64,000 bases of DNA from Azadirachta indica (Eukaryota > Streptophyta > Magnoliopsida > Sapindales > Meliaceae), in NCBI GenBank assembly GCA_022749755.1, contig CM040440.1, forward strand, positions 8,729,269 to 8,793,268, given 5' to 3'. The notes under the pieces are model-generated. The model searched no databases, was not told the origin of the DNA, and was given only the letters and a program-made list of their open reading frames with translations. The first letter of the stretch is position 1. The number at the start of each line of letters is the position of its first letter. This document shows, one piece after another, positions 23,183 through 38,574 of the stretch. The position numbers and the translations under genes are program-made.

Positions 23183-24585
23183 TTAATTAAGCAGTTGTGT
23201 TGATGGGGAGGGATTGATGGCTCTACAAGACCTTCTAATCTCTCCTTTCATTCCACTAAGCACATAAATACCTCCCATTTTGACCATGGCGGCCCCAGTC
23301 TGGGTGGGAAAATCAAAGGCATTGGCTAAGCTTATTACGGTGGCTCTGGTTAATGGGTCCGATGCCAGCTGTTGATCGGTTTCAAGAATGCCTCTGTTTA
23401 ACATCAGCTGTTTATAGTAAGATTTGTCCAGGAATGGAGATGGATTCTGGACGAGGCTAACTCTGTTGTTTGCTGTTGTGTTTTTAGGGCACCAAAATCG
23501 GAGCAGAGGGGCAAAATGGATCAATGGAAGGATCGGGCTTGCTGGTGTTTCGGAAATTGTAAAGACGATCTTTGAAGGATGAGAAATGTGCTACCCCAAC
23601 AGAGTGTGCACCTGCATTACAAATTGCACGACCACTTAAAAAACAACATTCTGCTGTTAAATTAAAAAGCTCTTTCAATAGCAGTTTTCTTGATCAACAA
23701 GCAATTGGTAAATGTTTCTGAATAAGGAACTTTCAAGTGCTTTCTACAAAAGCACTTCCAATACCATATTAGAAGCTATGGAATTATGTGGGTGAAAGTG
23801 AAGTACTCATGAGAAGAACCATGTCAGTAGCAGTGAGGCCTTTGTTAGCAAATAAGGCAATGGTCTGAGAGACTGAATCTGAAGGATTTGGGAAAAAGAG
23901 AGAGACATTTTCGGATAGAGATATTAAACCATCTCTTCTTCCTGTTTGCACTTTATAATTGCCTCCACCACCCTGCATAGAAATTATTCATTCGTGAGTT
24001 TGATTGTGTATTAAAGTGCAGTTAAACACAAAGACGGAGTGACTTGAGTTACCCAGAAAACTGCATCTCTGGCAGCAATGGCAATGAGATCAGCACAGGA
24101 AACTGACTCCAGGGCAAACTCTTATCAACAGCAGCCTTTGACATTGAATATGCTAATATCATAGTAAGATATTTGGTTACTGAAAATAAAACTATGCTTA
24201 AGATATATTCCAAAAGAAAAGGATAGAAAAAGAAATGGAACTGGTGATATGTGCATGTAAAGAATGTTTACCAACCAATACAAAATCTATGCTTCTTGCT
24301 TCATGGAAGTTGTATGGACTAGAGAAAGTTGAATTCATGGGAAGAATGGAGGCTTACATTGAGAAAGCAATCGTGAAACTGCAAGCGTAAGAGGGCAGGG
24401 ACAATTGTAGGATCCCTGAAGAACCTTGCTGTGACAACGCGAGCAACTATCATCTTAACATCTACAATCCTGCATTTTCCTTCGTAAAACCCTACCTGTA
24501 ATACACCATGGCTAAAACCTCCCAAGTCTGCTAACAAAATGAGCCCTATACACGATATAGCCACAGCTGGCTTCACCTTCTTCAT
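23183..24585 (-). pseudogene. Class III peroxidase pseudogene
   Basis: Recognisable pieces keep the order of a secreted plant haem peroxidase. Exon 1 at 24585-24358 has a signal peptide and the distal His motif RLQFHDCF. A remnant of exon 2 at about 24144-24053 reads KAAVDKS, then SCADLIAIAARDAVFW. Exon 3 begins at 23972 (GGNYKVQTGRRDG). Exon 4 runs from 23611 to 23183 (GAHSVGVAHF, then SPFLDKSYYKQLMLNRGIL). Defects: the Ca2+-binding GCDAS block and about 40 residues at the start of exon 2 are missing, a base insertion breaks the frame around 24110, and a second frameshift lies near 23500-23525. The usual Cys of GVAHC is Phe. It cannot make a functional enzyme as it stands. Confidence 0.88.
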
Positions 24586-25098
24586 CTTCTATATGTTATC
24601 TATTCAGCGACTCGTCAATTCCATAAGTTGTGTATGCCCTATTTTTTATATTGTATTTTGAGAATGCTGCATTAGAATAAGGATCAAGTGTCTTTCACAT
24701 CTCCTTGTTTATTTTATAAACTGTATTATGCAGGCACATATCTTAGGGAGATGGTGCTCTAGGCGCACTTTGATTTATTTAATTTATAGCAAGCACTTTA
24801 ATTATGCAAGCTATCGGTTTAAATGATTCACAAATATTACACAAGCATTCACAAAATATTTGCTTCCCCATCAGCTTACAGGCAGAGAAGAAATTGGTTA
24901 CAACCAATAATACATCATGATTCATTCTAACATTTCCTATAATTTAGAAAATTATACCGATGAAAGTACAAAGATTCAAATGGACAAAACTAGGTCTTTG
25001 GGGATTCATTTAATACATGATGGGCGGCATAAATCATAAAAGGAGAAAAATGGGGCCAGCTTTACAAGAGCTATCGCTGCTATATGATTCTCACCTAC
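24586..25098. other. Spacer between peroxidase pseudogene and FRIGIDA gene
   Basis: It should contain the FRIGIDA 3' UTR on the right. No other feature was seen. Confidence 0.5.
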
Positions 25099-29531
<4,433 letters not shown>

Positions 29532-29609
29532 CGATGCCAAATTTCCGGTTTCCAAACGCCAGACAACGAGACTACAGGTATCTACGCGTGCAACATCGGT
29601 TATTTTCAC

Positions 29610-30448
29610 TATAACAGTATGCTCTTTAATACTCCTCTTCTTTTTTTTTTTTTTTAATTCTTTTTAACCCCTTTTTTATATTTTTTTAATGCACATGTAA
29701 TTTCTTTTTAAAGAATACACGTGTAACTTATCCGATTGCGAACTCCTACATTTTTGTAATATTTATTATACTGTACCATTATACAATAATTTTTCATATT
29801 TTTACCATTTTCTTATAATATTCTTTTTAAAAAAATATACTAAAATAATATTATTCTTTTCAAAGTATTATCTTAAGAGACAGGTCATTAGGTGTAGGTT
29901 TCAAAAATATAATACTAAAAATTATCGCATATTAATGTCTCTATTTTTTAAAAAATTTAGACTACTAACTTATGATTTTAAGAGTTCTTAGAAGATGTAT
30001 AATAAAAGATAAATTTTAATATATCAATTACATAGTTTTTTTAAAAAAATTATATTATTCTATGATGTAATTTAGTTATGATTGAAGAGTCACAACTAAA
30101 TTTCAATAGTAAATATAAAAAAAAAATAGAAATTGTTAAAAAATGTGATATAATTGTTATTATTTGAATTTATCCACCGAAGACTTTGTCAATTCATTTG
30201 CGTGAAATTACAGGAATTGTGCATGATACTACACTCTCTCCGCCTATGTCAAGACAAGTACTGTATTTAAAAATGATGACAGAATGTAGAGGGATGTTAT
30301 TTGTATAATCCAATGGTTCAAAGAGTTCAAAGAATAGTTATAAACTTTTGCTTATATACACCTTGGGATCGATCAATCACCTATACTTAAAAAAAAAACT
30401 GCTACATTATTATGTACATCACCAAATTACTTATACACTTGAGTAACA
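29610..30448. other. Spacer between FRIGIDA and CLPD genes
   Basis: A T run at about 29640-29656 lies just upstream of the FRIGIDA start. The remainder is A/T-rich and should include the FRIGIDA promoter and the CLPD 3' UTR. No TATA box stands out. Confidence 0.5.
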
Positions 30449-31797
30449 CTAGAAGATGGATGTTGTATCAGACAGTTTGACACTCTTATCAGATCGGTTC
30501 CTGACAACTGGATTCCCGGAGGCATCCAAATCAATAACAGCAGTGTCACCGGGCTTGTAATCTCCGGCAAGGACTGCTTCACTCAAAAGATCTTCTATTA
30601 TTGAGGTGACAGCTCTCCTAAGAGGCCTGGCGCCGTAAGTCTGGTCATAACCTTGCTGGCATATTAGCTCTTTGATTGAGTCGGATACCTCCAATCCAAT
30701 TCCCAGAGATATTAGTCTTGCCTTCACCTCTTGCAGCATCAGATTCAAAATCTTAAGCATCTGAAAGTAAAAAGATAGTGTCACTCACCACTTTTGAAAG
30801 TGTTAAAGATTATTGAGATGCAAAAACAATGAAAGGTTACAAACCTGAGCCTTTTCAAGGGACCGAAATACAACCACTTCATCAATTCTATTAAGTAACT
30901 CTGGACGAAAATATGCCTTGAGTTCCTCTATTACTAGTGCTTTCATTCCAGCATATGAAGTTGATTCATCATCTTCTACAAAGAAACCAATAGATCCACG
31001 TCCGCCCTTTGCAATTGTAGTAGAACCCACATTTGAAGTCATTACTATCAATGCATTCTTGAATGATACTCTCCGACCCTGTTAAACCCAATCTAAGATA
31101 TGAGATTAAACAGTCAATGAATATCAAGGAAAACAAATTTCATAAAAAGTATTTGCTTTTTCCCAGTTTGGACTGAAGTCAATGCCCATTATTCAGTTGA
31201 TGCTATTCTGCAATTTCTGATACAAGTGCATTACACTAGGAACCAACCTGAGAATCAGTCAGGTGGCCATCTTCAAATAATTGGAGAAGGATGTTGAATA
31301 TATCCGGATGTGCTTTTTCGATTTCATCTAGCAATAACAATGTAAATGGTTGTCTTCTAATAGCTTCTGTAAGAATACCTCCTTCTTCGTAGCCAACATA
31401 ACCTGGGGGTGATCCTATCAATTTGCTCACTGTATGCCGCTCCATGTATTCACTCATGTCCAATCTTAGCATGGATGCCTCCTGCAATAATGATGCCAAG
31501 AGAAAAACGACATAAAATTACCAATTCAATGTGATAAAAATTCTATGCAAACCGCATAGCATAAAATTAAAAACCACTCAGAAGAAAGGTTTACACACTG
31601 ATTTGAGTATCAACTGAAATCTGTGCAACTAAGATATGTAACATTAAGATTGTTACAAAATCACCTCCCAAAGGCAAAAAAATTTCAATTTTAATTTGTT
31701 GAGACGCTTACCTGTAATTTATCTCAGCCATTATTCTTGTTATACTTCGTTATAAAAAATATTACAGTTTAACTCAACTATATTGGACTTTATATAC

Positions 31798-31833
<36 letters not shown>

Positions 31834-34800
31834 CATTTATATCTTACTAAACATTATTACATATAAGAAGATGTTGTTTTCCATTTCCTATATATTGACT
31901 CACCCCTCATCAAGCATGACTTTCCAGATGATTGCTGTCAGTTTCAATTGGGCGTGAAGAAAATAAGATGGATTACCCTATTTTAATAAAATCAAATTCA
32001 ACATATTTGATTTGAAATACTATCTGCTTTACAAAACTTTCAGCGAAGAAAAGGAAACTATTTTATAAATCCTTACCGAACCAAAATAGCATTCTGCCAA
32101 GGCTTTTGTCAACTCAGTTTTGCCAACGCCAGTTGGACCACAAAAGAGCATTGCAGCAATTGGCCTATTAGGATCCTTCAGACCAACCCGGGATCTCTTA
32201 ACAGCTCGAGAAATGGCAGCAACGGCCTCATCTTGACCAACAACTCGCTTTTTAAGCTGCTCATCAAGACCCACAAGGAGCATTCTTTCATCAGCAGTGA
32301 TCTGCTGCACTGGGATCCCAGACCAAAGTGAAGCAACTGCTGCAATATCATCTGGACCCACTACTACAGGTCTAAGAACCACGCAAGCAAATAGAATTAG
32401 AAAGTAGACTGAGCCATAGAGGAATGTAAGTCTACTGCTAACATTCTTTATACATAGGTTTAGATACAGAATCATACTCATCATCATCTGATGTTGAAGG
32501 TTCTACAACAATTTTGCTAGCATCATCTGTGCTAGTAGCGCTAGCATCATACTTCAGACTACTCCCCTGAACCTTTTAGTGGTAAAAATATGAAATTGGG
32601 GTTATTAGCAGAACAGAAAATCAAAGTATACTAGAGGGGCAATATCATTACCACTTCATGCATGGCCTGAACAGTCCTAATTTCTTGCCAATAATCATCT
32701 GGTGCCTTTGAAAGTATACAAGTTTGCTGTTCTCTCTTCCTCTTAAATGACTCAATATGAGCTCTACTTCCTGCCTCATCAATGAGATCAATGGCTTTAT
32801 CAGGAAGATACCTATCAGAAATATATCTTGCTGAAAGTTGCACAGCAGCATTTATTGCTTCTAGTGTGAATCTGCAGTTGTGATGGGTCTCATATTTCTC
32901 ACGCAGACCGAAGAGTATCCTAACTGCATCTTCCTAAAATTTTTATCATATCAATAAGAATTAGATAAAACAAAAAGGAAATAAAAGTTAAACTGAGAAA
33001 TCACAGAAAGATTAATATACATATGGAAAACAACCTGGCTTGGTTCACTAATCAACACAGGCTGGAATCTTCGTGCTAATGCTTTATCCTTCTCAAATTG
33101 GGTCCTGTACTCATCCAGAGTTGTAGATGCAATGCACTGCAAGCAATGGAATGTTAATGCAGTGACTCTAACGTAAAATTTTTGAAATGGAAAAAAAGAA
33201 TTTGGTTAACAAAAAAGGTTGAGCATTAAGAAAAGCACAAATCACTGTAACAAAATAGATTCAAATAGACCTCTCAACAGATTTATTAAAAGAAAAGTAA
33301 TTAGACAAAGAAGAAGATCATGTTGAGAACAGTGAGGCCAAATAAAGGGTGCGACTTTGAAACCTCAAAACAAATTTTTAGTGACAAAAATGTACTTTTG
33401 TAAAATCCAAAGGCTGCCGTATTTGATTCCCCAAGAAGTCCAGAAAGTTGATTTCATAGCTTTCAAAGTACTCTCTTTTATCTTTTTACTGAGGAGCATG
33501 AGAAAAAAGATTTGTTCGATTGTGATTCTAGCAGACTTAACTCAAGGAGACATTGATCCCAAAGATTACGGGTTGAATACATCATTTTTTTTATCTTCTC
33601 AGCTGTCACTCTCTAATACGAAACAATGATATTTTTAATTGCAATCTTCTCTTTTTCTCTAATAATGGATTTATGAAGGCCAATATCACTTAAATTTGTA
33701 AGTAGCATGCTTCAAGTAGATAGCATGCGCAGATCTTAAACATCATAGGGTCACTTATAATACTATATAGAGCAAAATGCAACAAAAAATAAAACAATCA
33801 CCTGTAGTTCACCTCTTCCAAGTGATGGCTTCAATAGATTGGCAATGTCAAGACCAGTACCCTTGTTTCCTCGTCCAACTGTGCCCGAACCAATAAGAGT
33901 GTGGACTTCATCAATAAAAAGAATGACATCTCCTGCAATGCAACTATATCAAGAATGATCATAAAAAGAAACGTATTCTTGATGATGAAGTCAGCAAGAA
34001 AATGTAATCACCTGATTCCTGTATCTCCCTTATTAACGAAGTAACACGAGACTCTAATTCACCCCTCTCCTTTGCACCGGCCATTAGTAATCCTACATCC
34101 AAGGACATTATACGTTTTGTCTGCGGACAAAAAAATGAAACTGATCAATTTTAAGATACACACTTTTCTTAAACAACACAAACGTTTTGATCTAGATGAG
34201 AGTAAAAACACATTCACTCATGAAGATACATGCCAAGAGAAAAGCAGGAACTTCAGCCTGTGCAACACGGATTGCTAGTCCTTCAGCAATTGCTGTTTTC
34301 CCAACCCCACTTTCACCAAGAAGAATGGGGTTATTTTTGGTTCTGCGGCAAAGTATTTGAACAACTCTCTGAATTTCAGTCTCTCGTCCAATAACGGGAT
34401 CAATACGTTCTTCACTAGCACGAGCTGTAAGATCGACACAGAATTGATCCAGAGCACTTTTCCCTGATAATGACATTTAAATCACAATTCATTCCTCACT
34501 CTTCTTGCAATTAAGAAACTAAAAAGCAAGTCAAAAATCAGCCTTCTACCTCTTGTTCTCCCTGAAGATCTTAAACCAGCTGATTTTCTAGAAAAGGCAC
34601 CTTCACGTGTCCCTTTGGCCAAAGATGGCTCTCTACCTTCTTTGGCAAGCTCCCCTTGAAGCCTTGAGACTGCCACCGCTGCCAAGTGATTTACATCTGC
34701 TCCTAGCCTATAACAATACCAAAATGGGCTCAATCAATGAAAAATTACACCTAGAAGCTCTTGCATCCATATTTTCAAGAATTACAACGGAATGGATGAT

Positions 34801-35708
34801 CAATGACGTACAAATTCTTTTAGGTACAGTCACGCAAGCCAAACACAAATCTTTTATATGATTAATAACACACCTGATTCATCAGCTAAATGTAAGAGTG
34901 ATTTTACATAAACAAATAACCCAAAAGTTGAGTTGATTTTCTTCAGACTTCTTTTCCACATATATTAATAGGATTACTGTGAGTCATGAATATCAACATA
35001 CAAGATGCTCAGCTGATAGGCACTTTGATACATGAAAAGAGGGAAAGGAATTGAGTACCTCTTGAGGACCCGACCTGCACTGCCATCATCAACAGTGAAC
35101 AACCCGAGAGCAATATGTTCAGGGGCAATGAAATTATAGCCCCTACTTCTCGAATACTCCACTGCAGCCTCAAAAACGCGTTTTGCGCTAATAGAAAACG
35201 GCATATTCGTTGTTGAAGATGATGATTTACTACCCGAAGCAACTCCTTCAGCAGCCAAATTATCAGTGTCTTGGCTACTATGCCATATGGCGCGTACAGC
35301 TTCTCGAGCCTTGTCAATGGTGATCCCCGATTCAAGGAACCCATGGGGATGACGATCTTCTGCTATCAGACCCAACAACAAATGCTGTGTAAAAACCATG
35401 TCTTTACCCAATGATTTGGCTTCTCTTTGGGAGAAAATCACGGCTTTAACCGCGCGTTCGGTGAAACGCTCGAACACTGAAGAAATCGGAAGGAGTTTTC
35501 TTCGTTTTCTTGCGCAGATGGGATTGCTATTATTAGAGCGAAAAAATTGAATTTGATGTGAGATCATTGAAATATTAAAAAATGAAGACATGGGATTTAC
35601 ACATTGAAGCGGGAGACGATGACATGGCAGTGACCGCGACGGCCGTTGCTGGTGGGTAAACAGGCACCGCGAGTGAATTGAGAGCGGTGAACAAGTTGAT
35701 ACTTCCAT
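30449..35708 (-). CDS. CLPD: Chloroplast Hsp100/Clp ATPase CLPD (ERD1/SAG15)
   Basis: Twelve exons: 35708-35059, 34707-34550, 34463-34234, 34120-34012, 33932-33802, 33136-33035, 32933-32652, 32572-32478, 32371-32077, 31481-31248, 31078-30845 and 30760-30449. They give 943 residues (Arabidopsis CLPD about 945). It unfolds stromal proteins with ATP and feeds them to the ClpP/R protease. A Ser/Arg-rich transit peptide (about 1-75) is followed by the Clp N domain, then AAA module 1 (GESGVGKT, with ILFIDEVHT), a variable acidic linker and AAA module 2 (GPTGVGKT, with [13 protein letters not shown]). The D2-small domain ends in DTTSIF. The acidic linker and sequence match CLPD rather than CLPC. The Arabidopsis gene is induced by dehydration and senescence. 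Intron 3 starts with GC (TTG/GCATGT), which keeps the frame, and a GT choice would not. Confidence 0.96.
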
Positions 35709-35935
35709 TTTTATGAGGAGAAGAGAAGGGAGAAGGAATTAAAAAGAGAAACAGAGAGGGAGAGGAAAAGTGGAAAGGAAATAATTTCCTTTTGTTCAGT
35801 TTCAATTTTTAATAGAAGAGAAGAGGAAAGGAAATGAGACTTTTCTTGTAGAATTGAAAAAGAAAGAGGAAGGTAGGAGGGAGAAGCAAGGGAACTAAAG
35901 GGATGGAGTGGAAGAAGAGTAAGATTGCTAATTAA

Positions 35936-35942
35936 GCCACGT
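35936..35942 (-). promoter_or_regulatory. ABRE-like ACGTGGC upstream of CLPD
   Basis: On the minus strand ACGTGGC lies about 230 bases upstream of the CLPD ATG. The Arabidopsis ERD1 promoter is known to use an ACGT-containing element together with a NAC-bound CATGTG element for dehydration and senescence response. I did not find CATGTG nearby. Function here is inferred. Confidence 0.35.
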
Positions 35943-36238
35943 TTTTTTTTTTAATTTTTTCTAAATTCATTGACCATAGTATTAGTAATAAGTTGGCTGC
36001 GATTGTCAAATCTGCCAAAAAGTCTACTTTAACTTTACATGACAATTTGCCGACAGTTATTGGAGGCTTAAGAAGACCCGCACGGAAGTGCAACAAATTT
36101 CACAATTGAAAAAGCAGTTTCTATGAAATCCCAGAGGCACTTCTAGGGTCAAAAAGTTGGAACTGATTTTTTCATTTTTCTGTCTTGTTGGCTTGCTTCC
36201 CCGCTTTGAAGGCAGGCGTAGGCAGAGGTTAGGCAGGC

Positions 36239-38305
36239 TCACCAATAATCCTTGCATGAGCAAGTACCTCCTTCAAAATGATGGAACCTGTTCGCATCTC
36301 TGACTTTGATCTTTCGGCTATAAACAGAGGAGATAAACTTGAAGGCTGAATGGCAATCGTTGCAAACTCGAAGATTCTTGGTCACCTGAATTGCAATTTC
36401 AGGGTCAGTTTTCATAATTCCAAAAGCTACAGCCAGCTTCTCGCTGTGATAATAGAGCATCTGCTCCTTGTCTTCATCTTCCACATCATGTAGAGTGCAT
36501 GATAGGTCCGGCACATATCCTGCCATCTTTATCTCAGCAGCCAAGCTCTCTACTTTCCTGCAAACCTCTTTCCAGTGTGGATTGACTTGGTCGGCAGTGT
36601 GGAAGCCGTGAATCTCTTTACCTAACTCAATTACGCTGAAAGCTGCAGGTTTCTTTAACCCCTTGTTCTTCATATCCTGTCTCAGTTTCCCAACTTCTTG
36701 CCATTTGTTTGATGCAGCATATATATTTGACATTAGAACATAATATCCAGCATGTTCAGGCTCAAGCTGGAATAGATTCTTAGCTGCTATTTCACCTAAT
36801 TCAGCATTACCGTGGATTCTGCAAGCCAAAAGCAATGCACCCCATACACTATCATTTGGCAGTAACGGCATCTTTCTGATCATATCAAAAGCTTCATACA
36901 AACAGCCAGCCCGGCCGAGCATATCAACCATGCAAGCATAGTGTTTCACCTCAGGTTTTACAGATAACTTTGACATATCACCAAAACACTTTCTACCCTC
37001 ATCAATTAGCCCTGCATGACTACAAGCGGAAAGAATGGAAGTGAAAGTAATGTGATCTGGCTTGAATCCTTCCTCTTGCATCAGCGTGAAGAGTTCTAAA
37101 GCTTTTTGCCCATGTCCATGCATGCCATACCCTGAAATCAGTATATTCCATGAGCTAACATTTCGTTTACTCGGATGGATATCATTGAACATACTCTCAG
37201 TTGTATCTAGATCTCCACACTTGGCATACATATTCATCAATGCATTCCAAAGAGTTGCATCAATTTTCATGTTACCACCAATGACATAATCATGAAATTT
37301 CCTTCCCAGTTCACGGGAACCCAAATAAGCACAGGCAGAGACCAAAATCAGTGCGGTCACTGGATTAGGTTTACACTCAGAACCCTTCATCTCTTCAAAA
37401 AGTAACAAAGCTTCACTAGCTTGACCATTTTGAACATATCCTGAAAGCATAGAATTCCATGAGATAAGATCCTTTTCCTTCATTGTATCAAAAACCATTC
37501 GTGCTTTTTCAACATTCCCACATTTGGCATACATAGCAATAATCGAGTTCCCCACAGATAAGTCCTCAAGACACGCATTACAGATGGAATAGCCATGGAC
37601 TGCTCGAGCCTTCGTGGCATCTCCTGAATGACCAACAGCTGAGGCAACACTCACTACAGTAACTGAATCAGCCAAGAGACCCTCTTGCTGCATCTTTTGG
37701 AACAAGATAAGTGTCTCTTCGGGTCTCTCCGCCTGTTCATAGGCTGTGATCATCGCAGTCCAGGAAACCAAATCCCTCATAGACATTTCATCAAAAACTT
37801 GGCGACCATCATCAGTTTGGCCACATTTTGAATACATATCAACAAGAGCAGCCTCCACATACACATCCGAATGAAACCCAGTTCTTATAGCATCTCCATG
37901 AACAACTTTCCCTTCAAGAATCAACGATTTCGAAGCGCACGCTTTGAGTACAAAAGGGAAGGTATACGTGTTCGCTGAAATGTCACTTCTACGCATAAGA
38001 GAATACAATTCCAGCGTTTCAAAACAGTGGCCATTCTCAGCATAGGCACGAATCATAGTATTCCAAAGGAAAGAATTGGGTTTGTCATTATGAATGTTGT
38101 TGAAAAGAGACCGGGCATTATTGGGTTCTCCGTATTTGGTGTATTTGATAATGATTCGGGCGCCCAAATGAGGTGCTTGATTGATAATCCCTGACGTTGT
38201 GAGGGAGGAGTGTATCTGTTTGAGCGATGCCAATACATCGCAGGACTTCAGGAGTTTATCGTAAAACGTCTCTGTTGAATCAAGAAACGACCCCAGACGT
38301 TGCAT
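36239..38305 (-). CDS. Pentatricopeptide-repeat protein, PLS class with E and DYW domains
   Basis: A single uninterrupted frame of 688 residues with no intron, as usual for this family. Tandem PPR motifs of P, L and S type run from about residue 50 to 510, with typical strings such as SWTAMITAYEQAERPEETL, SWNSMLSGYVQNGQASEAL and SWNILISGYGMHGHGQKAL. The E/E+ region follows (AGYYVLMSNIYAASNKWQEV). The C-terminal DYW deaminase domain has the zinc-binding HSEKLA motif and CNDCH, and ends exactly in CSCKDYW. Family knowledge: DYW proteins convert specific cytidines to uridines in plastid or mitochondrial RNA, with the PPR array choosing the site. The organelle and target cannot be read by eye, and a clear N-terminal presequence is not obvious. 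The start at 38305 is the first ATG in frame. Confidence 0.93.
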   Translation of the reverse strand: MQRLGSFLDSTETFYDKLLKSCDVLASLKQIHSSLTTSGIINQAPHLGARIIIKYTKYGEPNNARSLFNNIHNDKPNSFLWNTMIRAYAENGHCFETLELYSLMRRSDISANTYTFPFVLKACASKSLILEGKVVHGDAIRTGFHSDVYVEAALVDMYSKCGQTDDGRQVFDEMSMRDLVSWTAMITAYEQAERPEETLILFQKMQQEGLLADSVTVVSVASAVGHSGDATKARAVHGYSICNACLEDLSVGNSIIAMYAKCGNVEKARMVFDTMKEKDLISWNSMLSGYVQNGQASEALLLFEEMKGSECKPNPVTALILVSACAYLGSRELGRKFHDYVIGGNMKIDATLWNALMNMYAKCGDLDTTESMFNDIHPSKRNVSSWNILISGYGMHGHGQKALELFTLMQEEGFKPDHITFTSILSACSHAGLIDEGRKCFGDMSKLSVKPEVKHYACMVDMLGRAGCLYEAFDMIRKMPLLPNDSVWGALLLACRIHGNAELGEIAAKNLFQLEPEHAGYYVLMSNIYAASNKWQEVGKLRQDMKNKGLKKPAAFSVIELGKEIHGFHTADQVNPHWKEVCRKVESLAAEIKMAGYVPDLSCTLHDVEDEDKEQMLYYHSEKLAVAFGIMKTDPEIAIQVTKNLRVCNDCHSAFKFISSVYSRKIKVRDANRFHHFEGGTCSCKDYW

Positions 38306-38574
38306 TCCCTTAGCATTGTCGCAAGCAGCAGTACTATGATAGGCACGTGATATATATATATATATGATCTATGAATTTTAACCGGAACAAAAGTTCTATT
38401 ATTCTATACACTCGTATTACATGTACATTCTTTATAACAATCTGGGGGTTGGCAATTCCATGGGAATTCTCCATGAATGAACAGATTGTCAGACGTTTAA
38501 ATTCTTCAGATTGCCTGCATCGATAATGTACAAATGTCCTAGAAGTACAACAATTACACCTACTACATGCTAAT

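Noticed and set aside
31795..31833. (CATA)n/(TA)n tract in a CLPD intron as a functional element
   Set aside because: Ordinary microsatellite in a plant intron with no sign of function.
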